DNA from: Tardiphaga robiniae
GTDB taxonomy: Bacteria; Pseudomonadota; Alphaproteobacteria; Rhizobiales; Xanthobacteraceae
DNA: 64,000 nt
Assembly (NCBI RefSeq): GCF_013359755.1
Contig: NZ_JABMCJ010000094.1
Location: forward strand, 682,001-746,000
Direction: 5' to 3'
Below the pieces are notes generated by a model. The model ran no database searches and had not been told where the DNA came from. It saw only the letters and a program-made list of their open reading frames with translations. The number at the start of each line of letters is the position of its first letter. Position 1 is the stretch's first letter. Of this stretch, positions 34,936 to 43,848 are shown piece after piece. The translations under genes and the position numbers were made by a program.

Positions 34936-37011
34936 CACCCACACTTTGTTATCGTGAAACGCAGCCCCACCGTAAGGCGCCACGGCTTCGCCGCCGGTCA
35001 GCATATTGATGCCATGGCCGCCGATATGCGCCTTGTTGGGGTGCACCGATTCCGCAATCAACACACCGCGCCGCAGGCCCTCGAAGATACGCGCGGTCAG
35101 TGTCGTCTCGCCGCGCATGTTGCCGAGTGTCACGGCATCGCCATCGGCAATGCCGAGCCTCGCCGCGTCGACGGGGTGCATCATCACACTGGGTGCACCC
35201 TCGCGGGCCTGCGATGATGGCGTCTCGTTGAACGAGGTGTTGAGGAATGAGCGCGACGGGCTGGTGGCCAGACGAAACGGATGCGCCTCATCGACCTGTT
35301 CGATCGCCGCCCAGTGGTCGGGGAATGACGGCATCTCGTCCCACGCCCCCATCAGGCCGGCATTGGGCATCGGCACTTTCGACCAGTCGGCCTTGAAGTG
35401 GAATTTGCCGTCGGCATGGGCGAAACCGTCGAGATAATGCGAGGTGCGGAAATCCGGCTGGATATCGCGCCATTTGTCGGCCTCCAGCCCTTCGATGCCA
35501 CCGCGGCCGCTGACTTGCAGCGTCTCGTCGATGATGTCGCGCGGATGCATATCGAACGCGCGGTGTTTCGCGCCGAGGCGGGTGGCGATGCCCTGCAGAG
35601 CGTCGTGGTTCGAGCGGCATTCTTCCGGCGCATCGATCAGCTTGGCTCCGACCGAGATGTGCTGGTTGCCGCCGGCGTAATAGAGATCGTCGTGCTCCAT
35701 GAACATGGTCGCCGGTAGCACGATGTCGGCCATCATGGCGGTCTCGGTCATGAACTGCTCATGCACCGCGACGAACAGGTCCTCGCGGGTAAAGCCCTGC
35801 CGCACCAAGGCCTGTTCCGGCGCCACCGTCATCGGATTGGTGTTCTGGATCAGCATCGCCTTGACCGGCGGGCCGTTGTGCAAGGCCTCCGCATCGCCGG
35901 TGAGGATGCGGCCGATCTTCGATTGATCAAGACGCCGAACGCTCTCGTCGAGCAAGTCGAGGCCCTCGATCAGCGTCTTGTCGAATTTCCAGATCGCGGC
36001 ATTGTTGAAGAAAGCGCCGCCACCTTCATATTGCCAGGCGCCGATAACGGTGGGCACGCACAGCGCTGCATGCATCTGCGCGGCTCCGTTGCGGCTGCGG
36101 GTGAAGCCGTAGCCGAGGCGGAAATAGCTGCGCTTGTTTTCGCCGACGAGATGCGCGAAGGCTTCGATTTCCGCAGCCGGCACGCCACAAATGGTGGAGG
36201 CCCATTGCGGCGTGCGCGCCGCCAGATGCGCCTCGAACTCGGGCGAGTGGTCGGTATATTTGGCGAGATAGTCGCGATCAGTCAGGCCGTCGCGGAACAG
36301 CACATGCATCACGCCGGCGGCGAAGGCGCCGTCTGTACCTGGCCGCAGTAGGATCTTGATGTCGGCCTGCTTCATGGTGTCGTTATCGTAGATATCGACG
36401 ACGGCAAGCTTGGTGCCGCGCTCTTTCCGGGCGCGGGAGACGTGGGTCATCACATTGACCTGCGTCGAGACGGGGTTGGTACCCCAGATCACGATCAGGT
36501 CCGACTTCGCCATCTCGCGCGGATCGACGCCGGCGACCTTGCCGGTGCCGGCGGCAAAGCCAGCCCAGGCAATGGTTGCGCAGATCGTCGAGTAAAAGCG
36601 CGAATATTTCTTTACATTGGCGAGGCGGTTGATGCCGTCGCGCATCACCAGACCCATGGTGCCGGCATAGTAATAGGGAAACACGGACTCCGCGCCAAAG
36701 TCGCGCTCGGCCTCGTTGAACCTCAAAGCGATCTCGTCGAGCGCCTCGTCCCAGCTGATGCGGGTGAAATGGCCGGAGCCCTTCGGGCCGGTGCGGCGCA
36801 TCGGATACATCAGCCGCTCGGGATGATGGATGCGCTCGGCATAGCGCGCGACCTTCGCGCAGACCACGCCGGCGGTATAGCTTTGCTCCTTGGAGCCGCG
36901 GACCCGGCCGATGGTGTTCCCGCCGATCACCTCGATATCGAGGGCGCAGGCGGAGGGGCAATCATGCGGACAAGTGGAGTGCTTGATGTCGATCTTGGCT
37001 TGAACGTTCAT
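34921..37011 (-). CDS. Molybdopterin oxidoreductase, DMSO reductase superfamily, single subunit (B)
   Basis: 696 aa from ATG 37011. The N-terminal 4Fe-4S motif is STCPHDCPSACALDIE with the fourth Cys in VVCAKVARYAE. PMRRTGPKGSGHFTRISWDEAL aligns closely with gene A. The likely Mo-ligand region is YSTICATIAWAGFA. The C-terminal MGD-binding domain includes SPSRSFLNTSFNETP and VMMHPVDAARLGIADGDAV. It has no small subunit and no Tat signal, so it is probably cytoplasmic. The substrate is unknown. It is a diverged homologue of gene A in inverted orientation. Confidence 0.87.
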   Translation of the reverse strand: MNVQAKIDIKHSTCPHDCPSACALDIEVIGGNTIGRVRGSKEQSYTAGVVCAKVARYAERIHHPERLMYPMRRTGPKGSGHFTRISWDEALDEIALRFNEAERDFGAESVFPYYYAGTMGLVMRDGINRLANVKKYSRFYSTICATIAWAGFAAGTGKVAGVDPREMAKSDLIVIWGTNPVSTQVNVMTHVSRARKERGTKLAVVDIYDNDTMKQADIKILLRPGTDGAFAAGVMHVLFRDGLTDRDYLAKYTDHSPEFEAHLAARTPQWASTICGVPAAEIEAFAHLVGENKRSYFRLGYGFTRSRNGAAQMHAALCVPTVIGAWQYEGGGAFFNNAAIWKFDKTLIEGLDLLDESVRRLDQSKIGRILTGDAEALHNGPPVKAMLIQNTNPMTVAPEQALVRQGFTREDLFVAVHEQFMTETAMMADIVLPATMFMEHDDLYYAGGNQHISVGAKLIDAPEECRSNHDALQGIATRLGAKHRAFDMHPRDIIDETLQVSGRGGIEGLEADKWRDIQPDFRTSHYLDGFAHADGKFHFKADWSKVPMPNAGLMGAWDEMPSFPDHWAAIEQVDEAHPFRLATSPSRSFLNTSFNETPSSQAREGAPSVMMHPVDAARLGIADGDAVTLGNMRGETTLTARIFEGLRRGVLIAESVHPNKAHIGGHGINMLTGGEAVAPYGGAAFHDNKVWVKKAG

Positions 37012-37107
37012 GCAGCCAAGCTAGCCAAAAGTTTACTGGAGGAAAAGCCGTGGTTTTACGCATCCCGCCCGACAACCGGGCAGGCCTCCAGTCCGTAGTC
37101 CTCTCGG

Positions 37108-37299
37108 CTATTTGCCCAGGGCGTCGCGTTGGGCGATCAGCCGGTCCAGCTCCTCATTCTGCTGAGCGAGCCGATCCGCGGTGCGCTCCTCGTTGCTCTC
37201 ACCGGAAGCCGCGGTGGCCTGCTCGATCAACTGCCGGATATTGTCGCGAAGGATGGCGATGCGATCGTCGAGCTCGGCGGCTGAGAGGGTGGAATCCAT
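37108..37299 (-). CDS. Small charged, probably coiled-coil protein
   Basis: 63 aa from ATG 37299. It is strongly helical and charged with heptad-like spacing (LDDRIAILRDNIRQLIEQA, and RLAQQNEELDRLIAQRDAL). No membrane segment or signal is visible. Its amino-acid composition is coding-like. I do not recognise a named family. It stands alone between the molybdopterin oxidoreductase B and the Old Yellow Enzyme gene. Confidence 0.6.
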   Translation of the reverse strand: MDSTLSAAELDDRIAILRDNIRQLIEQATAASGESNEERTADRLAQQNEELDRLIAQRDALGK

Positions 37300-37379
37300 G
37301 GGGCGATACTCCTGACCCGCTACGGGCCATACACAGCCTATAGCGCGCCAGAAGTGCTTTCTATTGAATAATCCGCAGA

Positions 37380-38492
37380 CTAGCCAGCGCCCAGCACCGG
37401 GTAGTCGGTGTAGCCAGCCACATCGCCGCCGTAAAACGTCGCCCGGCTATAAGGTGTAAAGGGCGCCTTGCGCTTGATACGCTCCGGCAGGTCCGGATTG
37501 GCAATGAACGGGCGGCCAAAGGCGATGATATCGACATTACCGGAAGCGACGGCCTCCTCGGCGGAGGTGCCGTCGAAGCCGCCGGCCGTGACCAGCACGC
37601 CGTTCCACATCGGCCGGAACAGCTCGTAGGCTTTAGGCACATTGTTATGAAACACTTCCGCGCGGCCGACGCCGCTGGTGCGCGGCTCGACGAAATGGAG
37701 GTAGGCGAGGCCGAGCTTGTCGAGCTCACAGACCACATAGCTGTAGAGCGGCATCGGATCGGCTTCGCCGGAGTCATTCGAGACACCATAAGGCGACAGG
37801 CGGACGGCGACACGATCCGCGCTCCAGGCGTCGATGACGGCATTGGTCACTTCGAGCAGCAGGCGGGCGCGGTTCTCGATGGAGCCACCATATTGGTCGG
37901 TGCGCCGATTGCTGCGGGTCTGCAGAAATTGTTCGAGCAGATAGCCGTTGGCGCCGTGCACCTCGACGCCGTCGAAGCCGGCTTCCCTGGCATTGCGCGT
38001 GGCCTGCCGGTAGGCGTCGATAATGCCCGGAATCTCGCTGGTCTCCAGGGCGCGGGGCGTTTCGTAAGATACCGTCTCGCCTGAAGCCGTCCGCGTGGTA
38101 GCGTCGATCGCAATGGCTGACGGCGCGACCGGAAGCCCGCCGCCGGGCTGGAACGAGGAATGTGAGGCACGGCCGACATGCCATAGCTGCAGGAAGATGA
38201 TGCCGCCTTTGGCATGCACGGCGTCAGTGACCTGACGCCAGCCGGCGATCTGCTCTTTCGAATAGATGCCCGGTGTGTTCGGGTTGCCCTGGCCTTCCTG
38301 CATCACCTGCGAGGCCTCGGCGATGATCAGTCCGCCTTCGGTCGCGCGCTGCGCGTAATATTCGGCATTGAGCGTCCATGCAGCGAGAGATGTCTTCTCG
38401 GCGCGCATGCGCGTCAGCGGCGCCATCGCGACGCGGTGGCTCAATCGATACGGGCCGACTTGCAGCGGCTGGAACAGGGAAGAGGACGTCAT
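37380..38492 (-). CDS. Old Yellow Enzyme family alkene reductase (NADH:flavin oxidoreductase)
   Basis: 370 aa from ATG 38492 (ggagcg ribosome site); the open frame extends upstream but the first ATG-led homology begins at SSLFQPLQVGPYRLSHRVAMAPLTRMRA. A TIM-barrel FMN enzyme with FLQLWHVGRASH, the FMN/substrate motif VEVHGANGYLLEQFLQ, RTDQYGGSIENRARLLLEV and the phosphate-binding C-terminus (IIAFGRPFIANPDL). It matches the NemA/XenB-like group that reduces activated alkenes, nitro compounds and N-ethylmaleimide with NAD(P)H. Often TetR-regulated in other genomes; no such gene is adjacent here. Confidence 0.92.
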   Translation of the reverse strand: MTSSSLFQPLQVGPYRLSHRVAMAPLTRMRAEKTSLAAWTLNAEYYAQRATEGGLIIAEASQVMQEGQGNPNTPGIYSKEQIAGWRQVTDAVHAKGGIIFLQLWHVGRASHSSFQPGGGLPVAPSAIAIDATTRTASGETVSYETPRALETSEIPGIIDAYRQATRNAREAGFDGVEVHGANGYLLEQFLQTRSNRRTDQYGGSIENRARLLLEVTNAVIDAWSADRVAVRLSPYGVSNDSGEADPMPLYSYVVCELDKLGLAYLHFVEPRTSGVGRAEVFHNNVPKAYELFRPMWNGVLVTAGGFDGTSAEEAVASGNVDIIAFGRPFIANPDLPERIKRKAPFTPYSRATFYGGDVAGYTDYPVLGAG

Positions 38493-38685
38493 TGGCGCTC
38501 CATTCAAAATATCAATCGGGCGATAGCCTTGGTGAACAGGTGTCGCGGCATTCGTATCGTTCAATACAGCGCAGGTCCTGGTCAATCAAAGTTGATGGCA
38601 TCTATTCGCTGCATTACAGCCTTTAATGCTACGAGGCGGAATTAGGTTGGGCCATATGGGCCCTGACGACGAAGGACGGATCGCG

Positions 38686-40968
38686 ATGGCGAAGAAGCAG
38701 GTTCAGGGCGTCGAAGACTATAAAGGTGCCGCCGCAGGTTGGGGCGCGTTGAAAGCAGTGGCCGACGCGGTGCGCGGACAGATGGCGGTCGTCAATGAGA
38801 CCCATGGCCTTCTGACGATGAACCAGCCGCATGGCTTTGATTGCCCGGGCTGCGCCTGGCCCGATCCAAAGCATACGTCATCATTCGAGTTCTGCGAGAA
38901 CGGCGCCAAGGCGGTGTCGTGGGAAGCAACGGCCAAGCGCACGACGCCGGAATTCTTTGCGGCCCATACGGTGAGTGAACTCTGGGACTGGCATGATCAC
39001 GACCTAGAAAACGAGGGACGTCTCACCCATCCGATGGCTTATGATCAGGCCAGCGACAAGTATCTTCCGATCTCGTGGGAAGATGCGATGGCGCGGATCG
39101 GTGCCGGCTTGCGCGCTTTGCCCGATCCGAACATGGCCGAGTTCTACACATCGGGGCGCTGCTCTAACGAAGCAGCCTTCATGTACCAGTTGTTCGTGCG
39201 CGAATTCGGCACCAACAATTTCCCCGATTGCTCCAACATGTGCCACGAGGCCACGAGCATCGGCCTTCCGGAATCCATCGGCGTCGGCAAGGGCACGGTG
39301 ACGCTGGAGGATTTCGATCATGCGGATGCCGTGTTCTGCATCGGGCACAATCCCGGCACCAATCATCCGCGCATGCTGACGACCCTGCGCGAATGCTCCA
39401 AGCGCGGTGCTGCCATCGTTTCAATCAATCCGCTGCGCGAGCGCGGGCTGGAACGATTCACATCCCCGCAGCATCCAGCGGAAATGCTGACGTTGAGCTC
39501 TACGCAGATTTCGTCGACCTATTACCAGGTCAAGGTCGGTGGCGACATTGCCGTGCTGAAGGGCATGATGAAGACCGTCGTGGCGCTCGATGCCGCGAGC
39601 CTGGCCCAGGGCGGTCCCGGCGTGCTCGACCGCGCCTTCATCGCCGAACAAACCAACGGCATTGATGCACTGCTCGCCGATCTCGACGCGACCTCATGGG
39701 AGGCGATCGAGAAATCGTCGGGCCTGCCGCGCGCCGATATCGAAAACCTCGGCAACATCTACGCCGGGGCCAAGAGCGTGATCATCAATTACGGCATGGG
39801 TATTACCCAGCATCGCCACGGCACCGGTAACGTGCAGCAGATCGCCAATCTCCTGATGCTGCGCGGAAACATCGGCCGTCCCGGCGCCGGCATCTCGCCG
39901 TTACGCGGGCACTCCAACGTGCAGGGCGACCGCACCGTGGGGATCACCGAAGTACCCAACGCCGCACTGCTCGCCGGTATCGAACGCACGTTCAACTTCA
40001 AGCCGCCGAGCGCGCATGGTCACGATGCCGTCGCGTCGGTGAAGGCGATCCGCGATGGCCGTTCGAAGGCGTTGATCTGTCTTGGCGGCAATCTCGCTGT
40101 CGCGATGTCAGATCCTGAGGCGACCTATCCGGCGATGCGTAGCCTCGATCTCGTGGTGCATATCGCCACCAAGCTCAATCGCTCGCATCTTCTGATCGCG
40201 AAAGAGTCGATCATCCTGCCATGCCTTGGCCGCACCGAGATCGACGTGCAGGCGACGGGTCCGCAACTGGTGACGGTGGAAGATTCGATGTCGATGGTGC
40301 ACGCCTCGCGCGGCGGCTTGAAGCCGGCGTCTGAGCATCTGAAGTCCGAGACTGCGATCGTTGTCGATATGGCCATTGCGACTTTGCCGAATACAAAGGT
40401 GAAGTGGCTCGACTACGTCGCCGACTACAGCAAGATCCGCGACGCCATCGAGTCGGTCTTTCCGGCCTTCGAGGATTACAATGCACGGATCAAGAAGCCC
40501 GGTGGCTTCCGGCTGCGCAACGCCGCCTCGGAACGGGAATGGCTGACGCCGAGCAAGAAGGCGCAATTTCTGGTTTTCTCCGGCCTCTATGAGGACGGCC
40601 CCGCCGAGACCGCGTTGACGCTGACCACGCTGCGCAGCCACGATCAGTACAACACCACGATTTACGGCATGAACGATCGCTATCGCGGCATCACAGGGCG
40701 GCGCGATGTGGTGTTCGTGAACGAGCAGGACCTCGCCCGCCGCGGGCTGAGCCACGGTGATCTGATCGACATCGTGCTGGATCGTCCGGACAGCGCGCCG
40801 CGCGCGCTGCGTCGGGTGACGGCGGTGGCTTACAACATCCCACAAGGATCGGTGGCGGCCTATTATCCTGAGGCCAATGTGCTCGTGTCACTCGACCAGC
40901 ATGATGCGAAGTCGGGAACGCCGGCTTACAAATCGATCCCGATCCGGATCGAGGCATCGGTCGCCTAA
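38686..40968 (+). CDS. FdhF/YdeP-family molybdopterin oxidoreductase
   Basis: 760 aa from ATG 38686 (aaggacgga, about 7-10 nt spacer), matching the usual ~760 aa of YdeP; ATGs at 38626 and 38656 are less likely. N-terminal cysteines are spaced FDCPGCAWPDP as in YdeP. AEFYTSGRCSNEAAFMYQLF and PDCSNMCHEATS follow, with IINYGMGITQHRHGTGNVQQI and SPLRGHSNVQGDRTVG later. The family resembles formate dehydrogenase H but lacks selenocysteine; E. coli YdeP is linked to acid resistance and its reaction is not established. It is probably cytoplasmic and single-subunit. Confidence 0.9.
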   Translation: MAKKQVQGVEDYKGAAAGWGALKAVADAVRGQMAVVNETHGLLTMNQPHGFDCPGCAWPDPKHTSSFEFCENGAKAVSWEATAKRTTPEFFAAHTVSELWDWHDHDLENEGRLTHPMAYDQASDKYLPISWEDAMARIGAGLRALPDPNMAEFYTSGRCSNEAAFMYQLFVREFGTNNFPDCSNMCHEATSIGLPESIGVGKGTVTLEDFDHADAVFCIGHNPGTNHPRMLTTLRECSKRGAAIVSINPLRERGLERFTSPQHPAEMLTLSSTQISSTYYQVKVGGDIAVLKGMMKTVVALDAASLAQGGPGVLDRAFIAEQTNGIDALLADLDATSWEAIEKSSGLPRADIENLGNIYAGAKSVIINYGMGITQHRHGTGNVQQIANLLMLRGNIGRPGAGISPLRGHSNVQGDRTVGITEVPNAALLAGIERTFNFKPPSAHGHDAVASVKAIRDGRSKALICLGGNLAVAMSDPEATYPAMRSLDLVVHIATKLNRSHLLIAKESIILPCLGRTEIDVQATGPQLVTVEDSMSMVHASRGGLKPASEHLKSETAIVVDMAIATLPNTKVKWLDYVADYSKIRDAIESVFPAFEDYNARIKKPGGFRLRNAASEREWLTPSKKAQFLVFSGLYEDGPAETALTLTTLRSHDQYNTTIYGMNDRYRGITGRRDVVFVNEQDLARRGLSHGDLIDIVLDRPDSAPRALRRVTAVAYNIPQGSVAAYYPEANVLVSLDQHDAKSGTPAYKSIPIRIEASVA

Positions 40969-40995
40969 GCTGCACCGCAGCATTGAGAGAGCATG

Positions 40996-41018
40996 ACCGC
41001 CACGGCTTTCGTGGCGGT
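40996..41018. terminator. Hairpin after the YdeP-type gene
   Basis: A perfect 9-bp stem ACCGCCACG (40996-41004) / CGTGGCGGT (41010-41018) with loop GCTTT lies between two same-direction genes, 27 bp after the first stop. There is no T-run. It may end or attenuate transcription before the MFS gene. Confidence 0.55.
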
Positions 41019-41052
41019 TGATGCGCGCCGTGTTTCCGCGTAGGCGAGCGCC

Positions 41053-42333
41053 ATGACCAGTGCTGCCGACTCTTCTGCCTTCAAGCCCGTTGCCATCGAT
41101 CCGCCCGTGAGCGTAGCGCTCGTGGCCGCGATGCTCATTCTGACCTGCGGGCATGTACTGTCCAACATGCTGCGCACCACGCCTGCGGTCGCGATCGATG
41201 TGATGTCGACCGATCTCGGCGTCACGCCGCAGACGCTGGCCGCGCTGACTTCCGCCTATCATTTTTTCTTCGCGCTCCTGCAGATTCCGGTCGGCGTTGC
41301 GCTGGATCGCTACAGCATCCGTACGGTGTCGCTCGTGCTGTTCGCCGGTACGGTCTGCGGCGCGGCGATTGCGGCGCTGTCGACCGGGCCGCTCTCGTTC
41401 TTCGCGTCGCAGGCAACGATCGGCATGGCGACGTCGGGCATGCTGATGTGCCCGATGACGCTCGCGGCCAAGCGGCTGACACCAGCGCAGTTCGGTCTGT
41501 GGTCCGGCATCATTCTGTCATTCGGCAATGCGGGGCTGCTATTGTCGGCCAGTCCGCTTGCTTACGTCGTCGAGCACTGGGGCTGGCGCGCCGGTTTCTG
41601 GATTGCGGCGGCCGCGGCTATTGTCGTGGCCATGCTGATCGCGGTTATCGTTCCGTCGTCGCGTCCCGAAGGCCAGCCGCGCGCGCTTCTGGGTGAGATG
41701 GTTTCGGTTCTGCAACTCGGTGTCTCCCGCGCAGTGCGCGGTATCGTGATCCTCGCTTTCGTGTCACTTGCGGTTCAGCTTGTGTTGCGTGGGCTTTGGG
41801 CAGGTCCCTGGCTGATGAATATCAAGGGACTGTCGCGGATAGAGGCCGGCAATGTGCTGGCGTTGTTTACGGTGGCGCTGGTGATTGGGCCGGCGCTGTC
41901 GGGCCTGCTCGATCGCAAGCTGGGTCATCGCCGCATGCTGCTGTTTGCGGTCCATTTGTGCGCCGCCGCGCTGCTGCTCGTGATGGCGCTCGGTGCGCCG
42001 GGCTATCCGTTGGCCACGCTTTTCGGCCTGTCTGTGATGCCCGTGGCAGTCGATACCGGCCTGCTTGTGGTCATCGGCCTTCTCGTCGCGATGCAGCCGC
42101 TCGTCTATGCGATGATCCGCCAGGTCGTTGCTGCCGAGAATATTGGCAAAGCGCTCTCTGCGGCAAACCTGTCATTCTTCCTCGGCACCGCCGTGATGCA
42201 ATCGGCTACCAGTCCGATTGCCGCCGCCTGGGGATTGCCCGCAGTTTTAATCTCAATGGCGGTATTCCTGACCGTATGCACCCTCGTCTTCTTCGTGTTG
42301 ACGCGTCCCGCAGCGCAGCGCGGGGCTGCATAA
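41053..42333 (+). CDS. MFS transporter
   Basis: 426 aa with about 12 hydrophobic segments. Helix 1 contains LVAAMLILTCGHVLSNML and the TM2-3 loop carries a basic motif (VALDRYSIRTVSL). A second half with AGNVLALFTVALVIGPALSGLLDRKLGHRRML shows the usual pseudo-twofold repeat. It follows the YdeP-type gene in the same direction but is separated by a hairpin. The substrate is unknown; no regulator is adjacent. Confidence 0.85.
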   Translation: MTSAADSSAFKPVAIDPPVSVALVAAMLILTCGHVLSNMLRTTPAVAIDVMSTDLGVTPQTLAALTSAYHFFFALLQIPVGVALDRYSIRTVSLVLFAGTVCGAAIAALSTGPLSFFASQATIGMATSGMLMCPMTLAAKRLTPAQFGLWSGIILSFGNAGLLLSASPLAYVVEHWGWRAGFWIAAAAAIVVAMLIAVIVPSSRPEGQPRALLGEMVSVLQLGVSRAVRGIVILAFVSLAVQLVLRGLWAGPWLMNIKGLSRIEAGNVLALFTVALVIGPALSGLLDRKLGHRRMLLFAVHLCAAALLLVMALGAPGYPLATLFGLSVMPVAVDTGLLVVIGLLVAMQPLVYAMIRQVVAAENIGKALSAANLSFFLGTAVMQSATSPIAAAWGLPAVLISMAVFLTVCTLVFFVLTRPAAQRGAA

Positions 42334-42466
42334 CAGGTCCATGACGATTGCGACGGCAAGTTGCTGGAATTGCCGTGAGTCCTGTGGTCTGATGCGCAGA
42401 GTGACGCGATCAAGACGTCGCGCGCGGTCTCGCATTGCGGGGCGCCTCACACAGGGAGGACGTGAC

Positions 42467-42676
42467 TTGCCGTTTTTCGTCAGGGGAACCGATACGTCAG
42501 GGACTGTTTCACTCCGCCGCGACAACGCGGCCGGAGCTGTCAAGAAGGCCAGGGAGCTGCTCGATGACGGCAGCTGGGATGTTGAAATCACCGGCCCGGA
42601 TGGACTTCCGCATCCGATTGCCGAATTCGAGGCGATGTATTCCGCCGGTGCGACGACGGCGGTGCATGCGACATAG
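42467..42676 (+). CDS. Small hypothetical protein (TTG start)
   Basis: 69 aa. The preferred start is TTG 42467, preceded by a gggagga site 6 nt upstream; the open frame extends to an ATG at 42341, but that part has no ribosome site and is Arg/Ser-rich, unlike coding sequence here. The product (FFVRGTDTSGTVSLRRDNAA, then LLDDGSWDVEITGPDGLPH) is short, soluble and not recognised. It has the look of a small conserved alphaproteobacterial protein with a DNA-independent beta fold, but no family can be named. The next gene (GST) starts 19 bp later. Confidence 0.6.
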   Translation: MPFFVRGTDTSGTVSLRRDNAAGAVKKARELLDDGSWDVEITGPDGLPHPIAEFEAMYSAGATTAVHAT

Positions 42677-42695
42677 CTGACGGGCAAGGGATGCA

Positions 42696-43640
42696 GTGAC
42701 GGCGACCGATCTTGTTCTGCATCACTATCCGCGTTCGCCGTTTGCCGAGAAAGTGCGCGTCGCCTTCGGATTGAAGGGCCTGCATTGGCAGTCAGTGATC
42801 CAGCCGCGGATCGCGCCGAAGCCACAGCTCGTGGCGCTCACCGGAGGCTATCGCCGCGTTCCGGTGCTGCAGATCGGCGCAGACGTCTATTGCGATACGC
42901 GCCGCATTCTCGCGGAGCTTGAGCGGCGTTTTCCCGAGACGACGCTTTATCCGACGGGCACGCGCGGTCAGGCCGATATCATCGCGGCCTGGGCCGATCG
43001 CGCGCTCTTTGCCAATGCTCTTGGACTGGTCTTCGGCCTGAACGGCGATCGTTTTCCGCCAGAACTGCATGCCGATCGCGCGAGTTTCACGTCAGGCAAG
43101 TTCGATGGTTGGGACAGCGTGAAGATGCGTGAGCAGATTCCTGCGCTCCGCAACCGGTTTCGCATTCATCTAGCCTGGCTCAGCGATTGGCTTGCGCGTG
43201 GCGACGCGTTCCTGCTTGGCCAGGCGCCGTCACTTGCCGATCTCACCGTCTATCACCCGCTCTGGTACGCGCGCGGCAATCTCGGTGAGAGCGAAGGTCT
43301 TGCCGAGCATCCGCGCGTTCTCGCTTGGATGGACCGGGTTGCTGCGCTGGGGCACGGAACGGTTGAGGAGCTGTCGCCCGAGCAGGCGCTGGACATAGCG
43401 CGGCTCTGTCAGCCTATGGCGACATCTGCTTCTCATAACGATATTGCAGATGATCAAGGTCTGCCGTTTAAGGAAGGCGTAATGGTATCGGTCATGCCGA
43501 CCGATTGGGGTTTCGATCCCGTCATCGGTGCGTTTGTTTCTGCGGGTCATGACAGCACCGCTTTGCGGCGTGAGGATCCCGATGTCGGCGCGACGGTTGT
43601 GCACTTCCCGCGTGCAGGCTTTGCGATTGCGCGACTGTGA
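42696..43640 (+). CDS. Glutathione S-transferase family protein with C-terminal extension
   Basis: 314 aa from GTG 42696 (aaggga ribosome site). The N-terminal thioredoxin-like domain is LVLHHYPRSPFAEKVRVAFG with the SPF motif and VPVLQIGADVYCDTRRILAELE (residues about 55-75). The helical C-terminal domain follows (residues 85-230, ending GTVEELSPEQALDIARLCQ). About 80 extra residues (positions 235-314, EGVMVSVMPTDWGFDPVIGA) go beyond a normal ~220 aa GST. This extended layout may bind another small molecule; its function is unknown. Confidence 0.83.
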   Translation: MTATDLVLHHYPRSPFAEKVRVAFGLKGLHWQSVIQPRIAPKPQLVALTGGYRRVPVLQIGADVYCDTRRILAELERRFPETTLYPTGTRGQADIIAAWADRALFANALGLVFGLNGDRFPPELHADRASFTSGKFDGWDSVKMREQIPALRNRFRIHLAWLSDWLARGDAFLLGQAPSLADLTVYHPLWYARGNLGESEGLAEHPRVLAWMDRVAALGHGTVEELSPEQALDIARLCQPMATSASHNDIADDQGLPFKEGVMVSVMPTDWGFDPVIGAFVSAGHDSTALRREDPDVGATVVHFPRAGFAIARL

Positions 43641-43848
43641 AAGCCCCGTCACGGATGCATGGCCCTCATTCGCGATTTCCATGCGCCGCAATTTGACGCA
43701 GCTGCGCAAACGCGGCTAAGTCCGAAAACGCTGCCCGACTGCGATATGCAGACTCCCAATCTGCAACGCGGTGTTCGACACTCCAGCGCCCAGTAACAGA
43801 ACAAGAAAGCGCGCCGCTTCAGCGACGTTGCGCATCGGAGGATATGAC

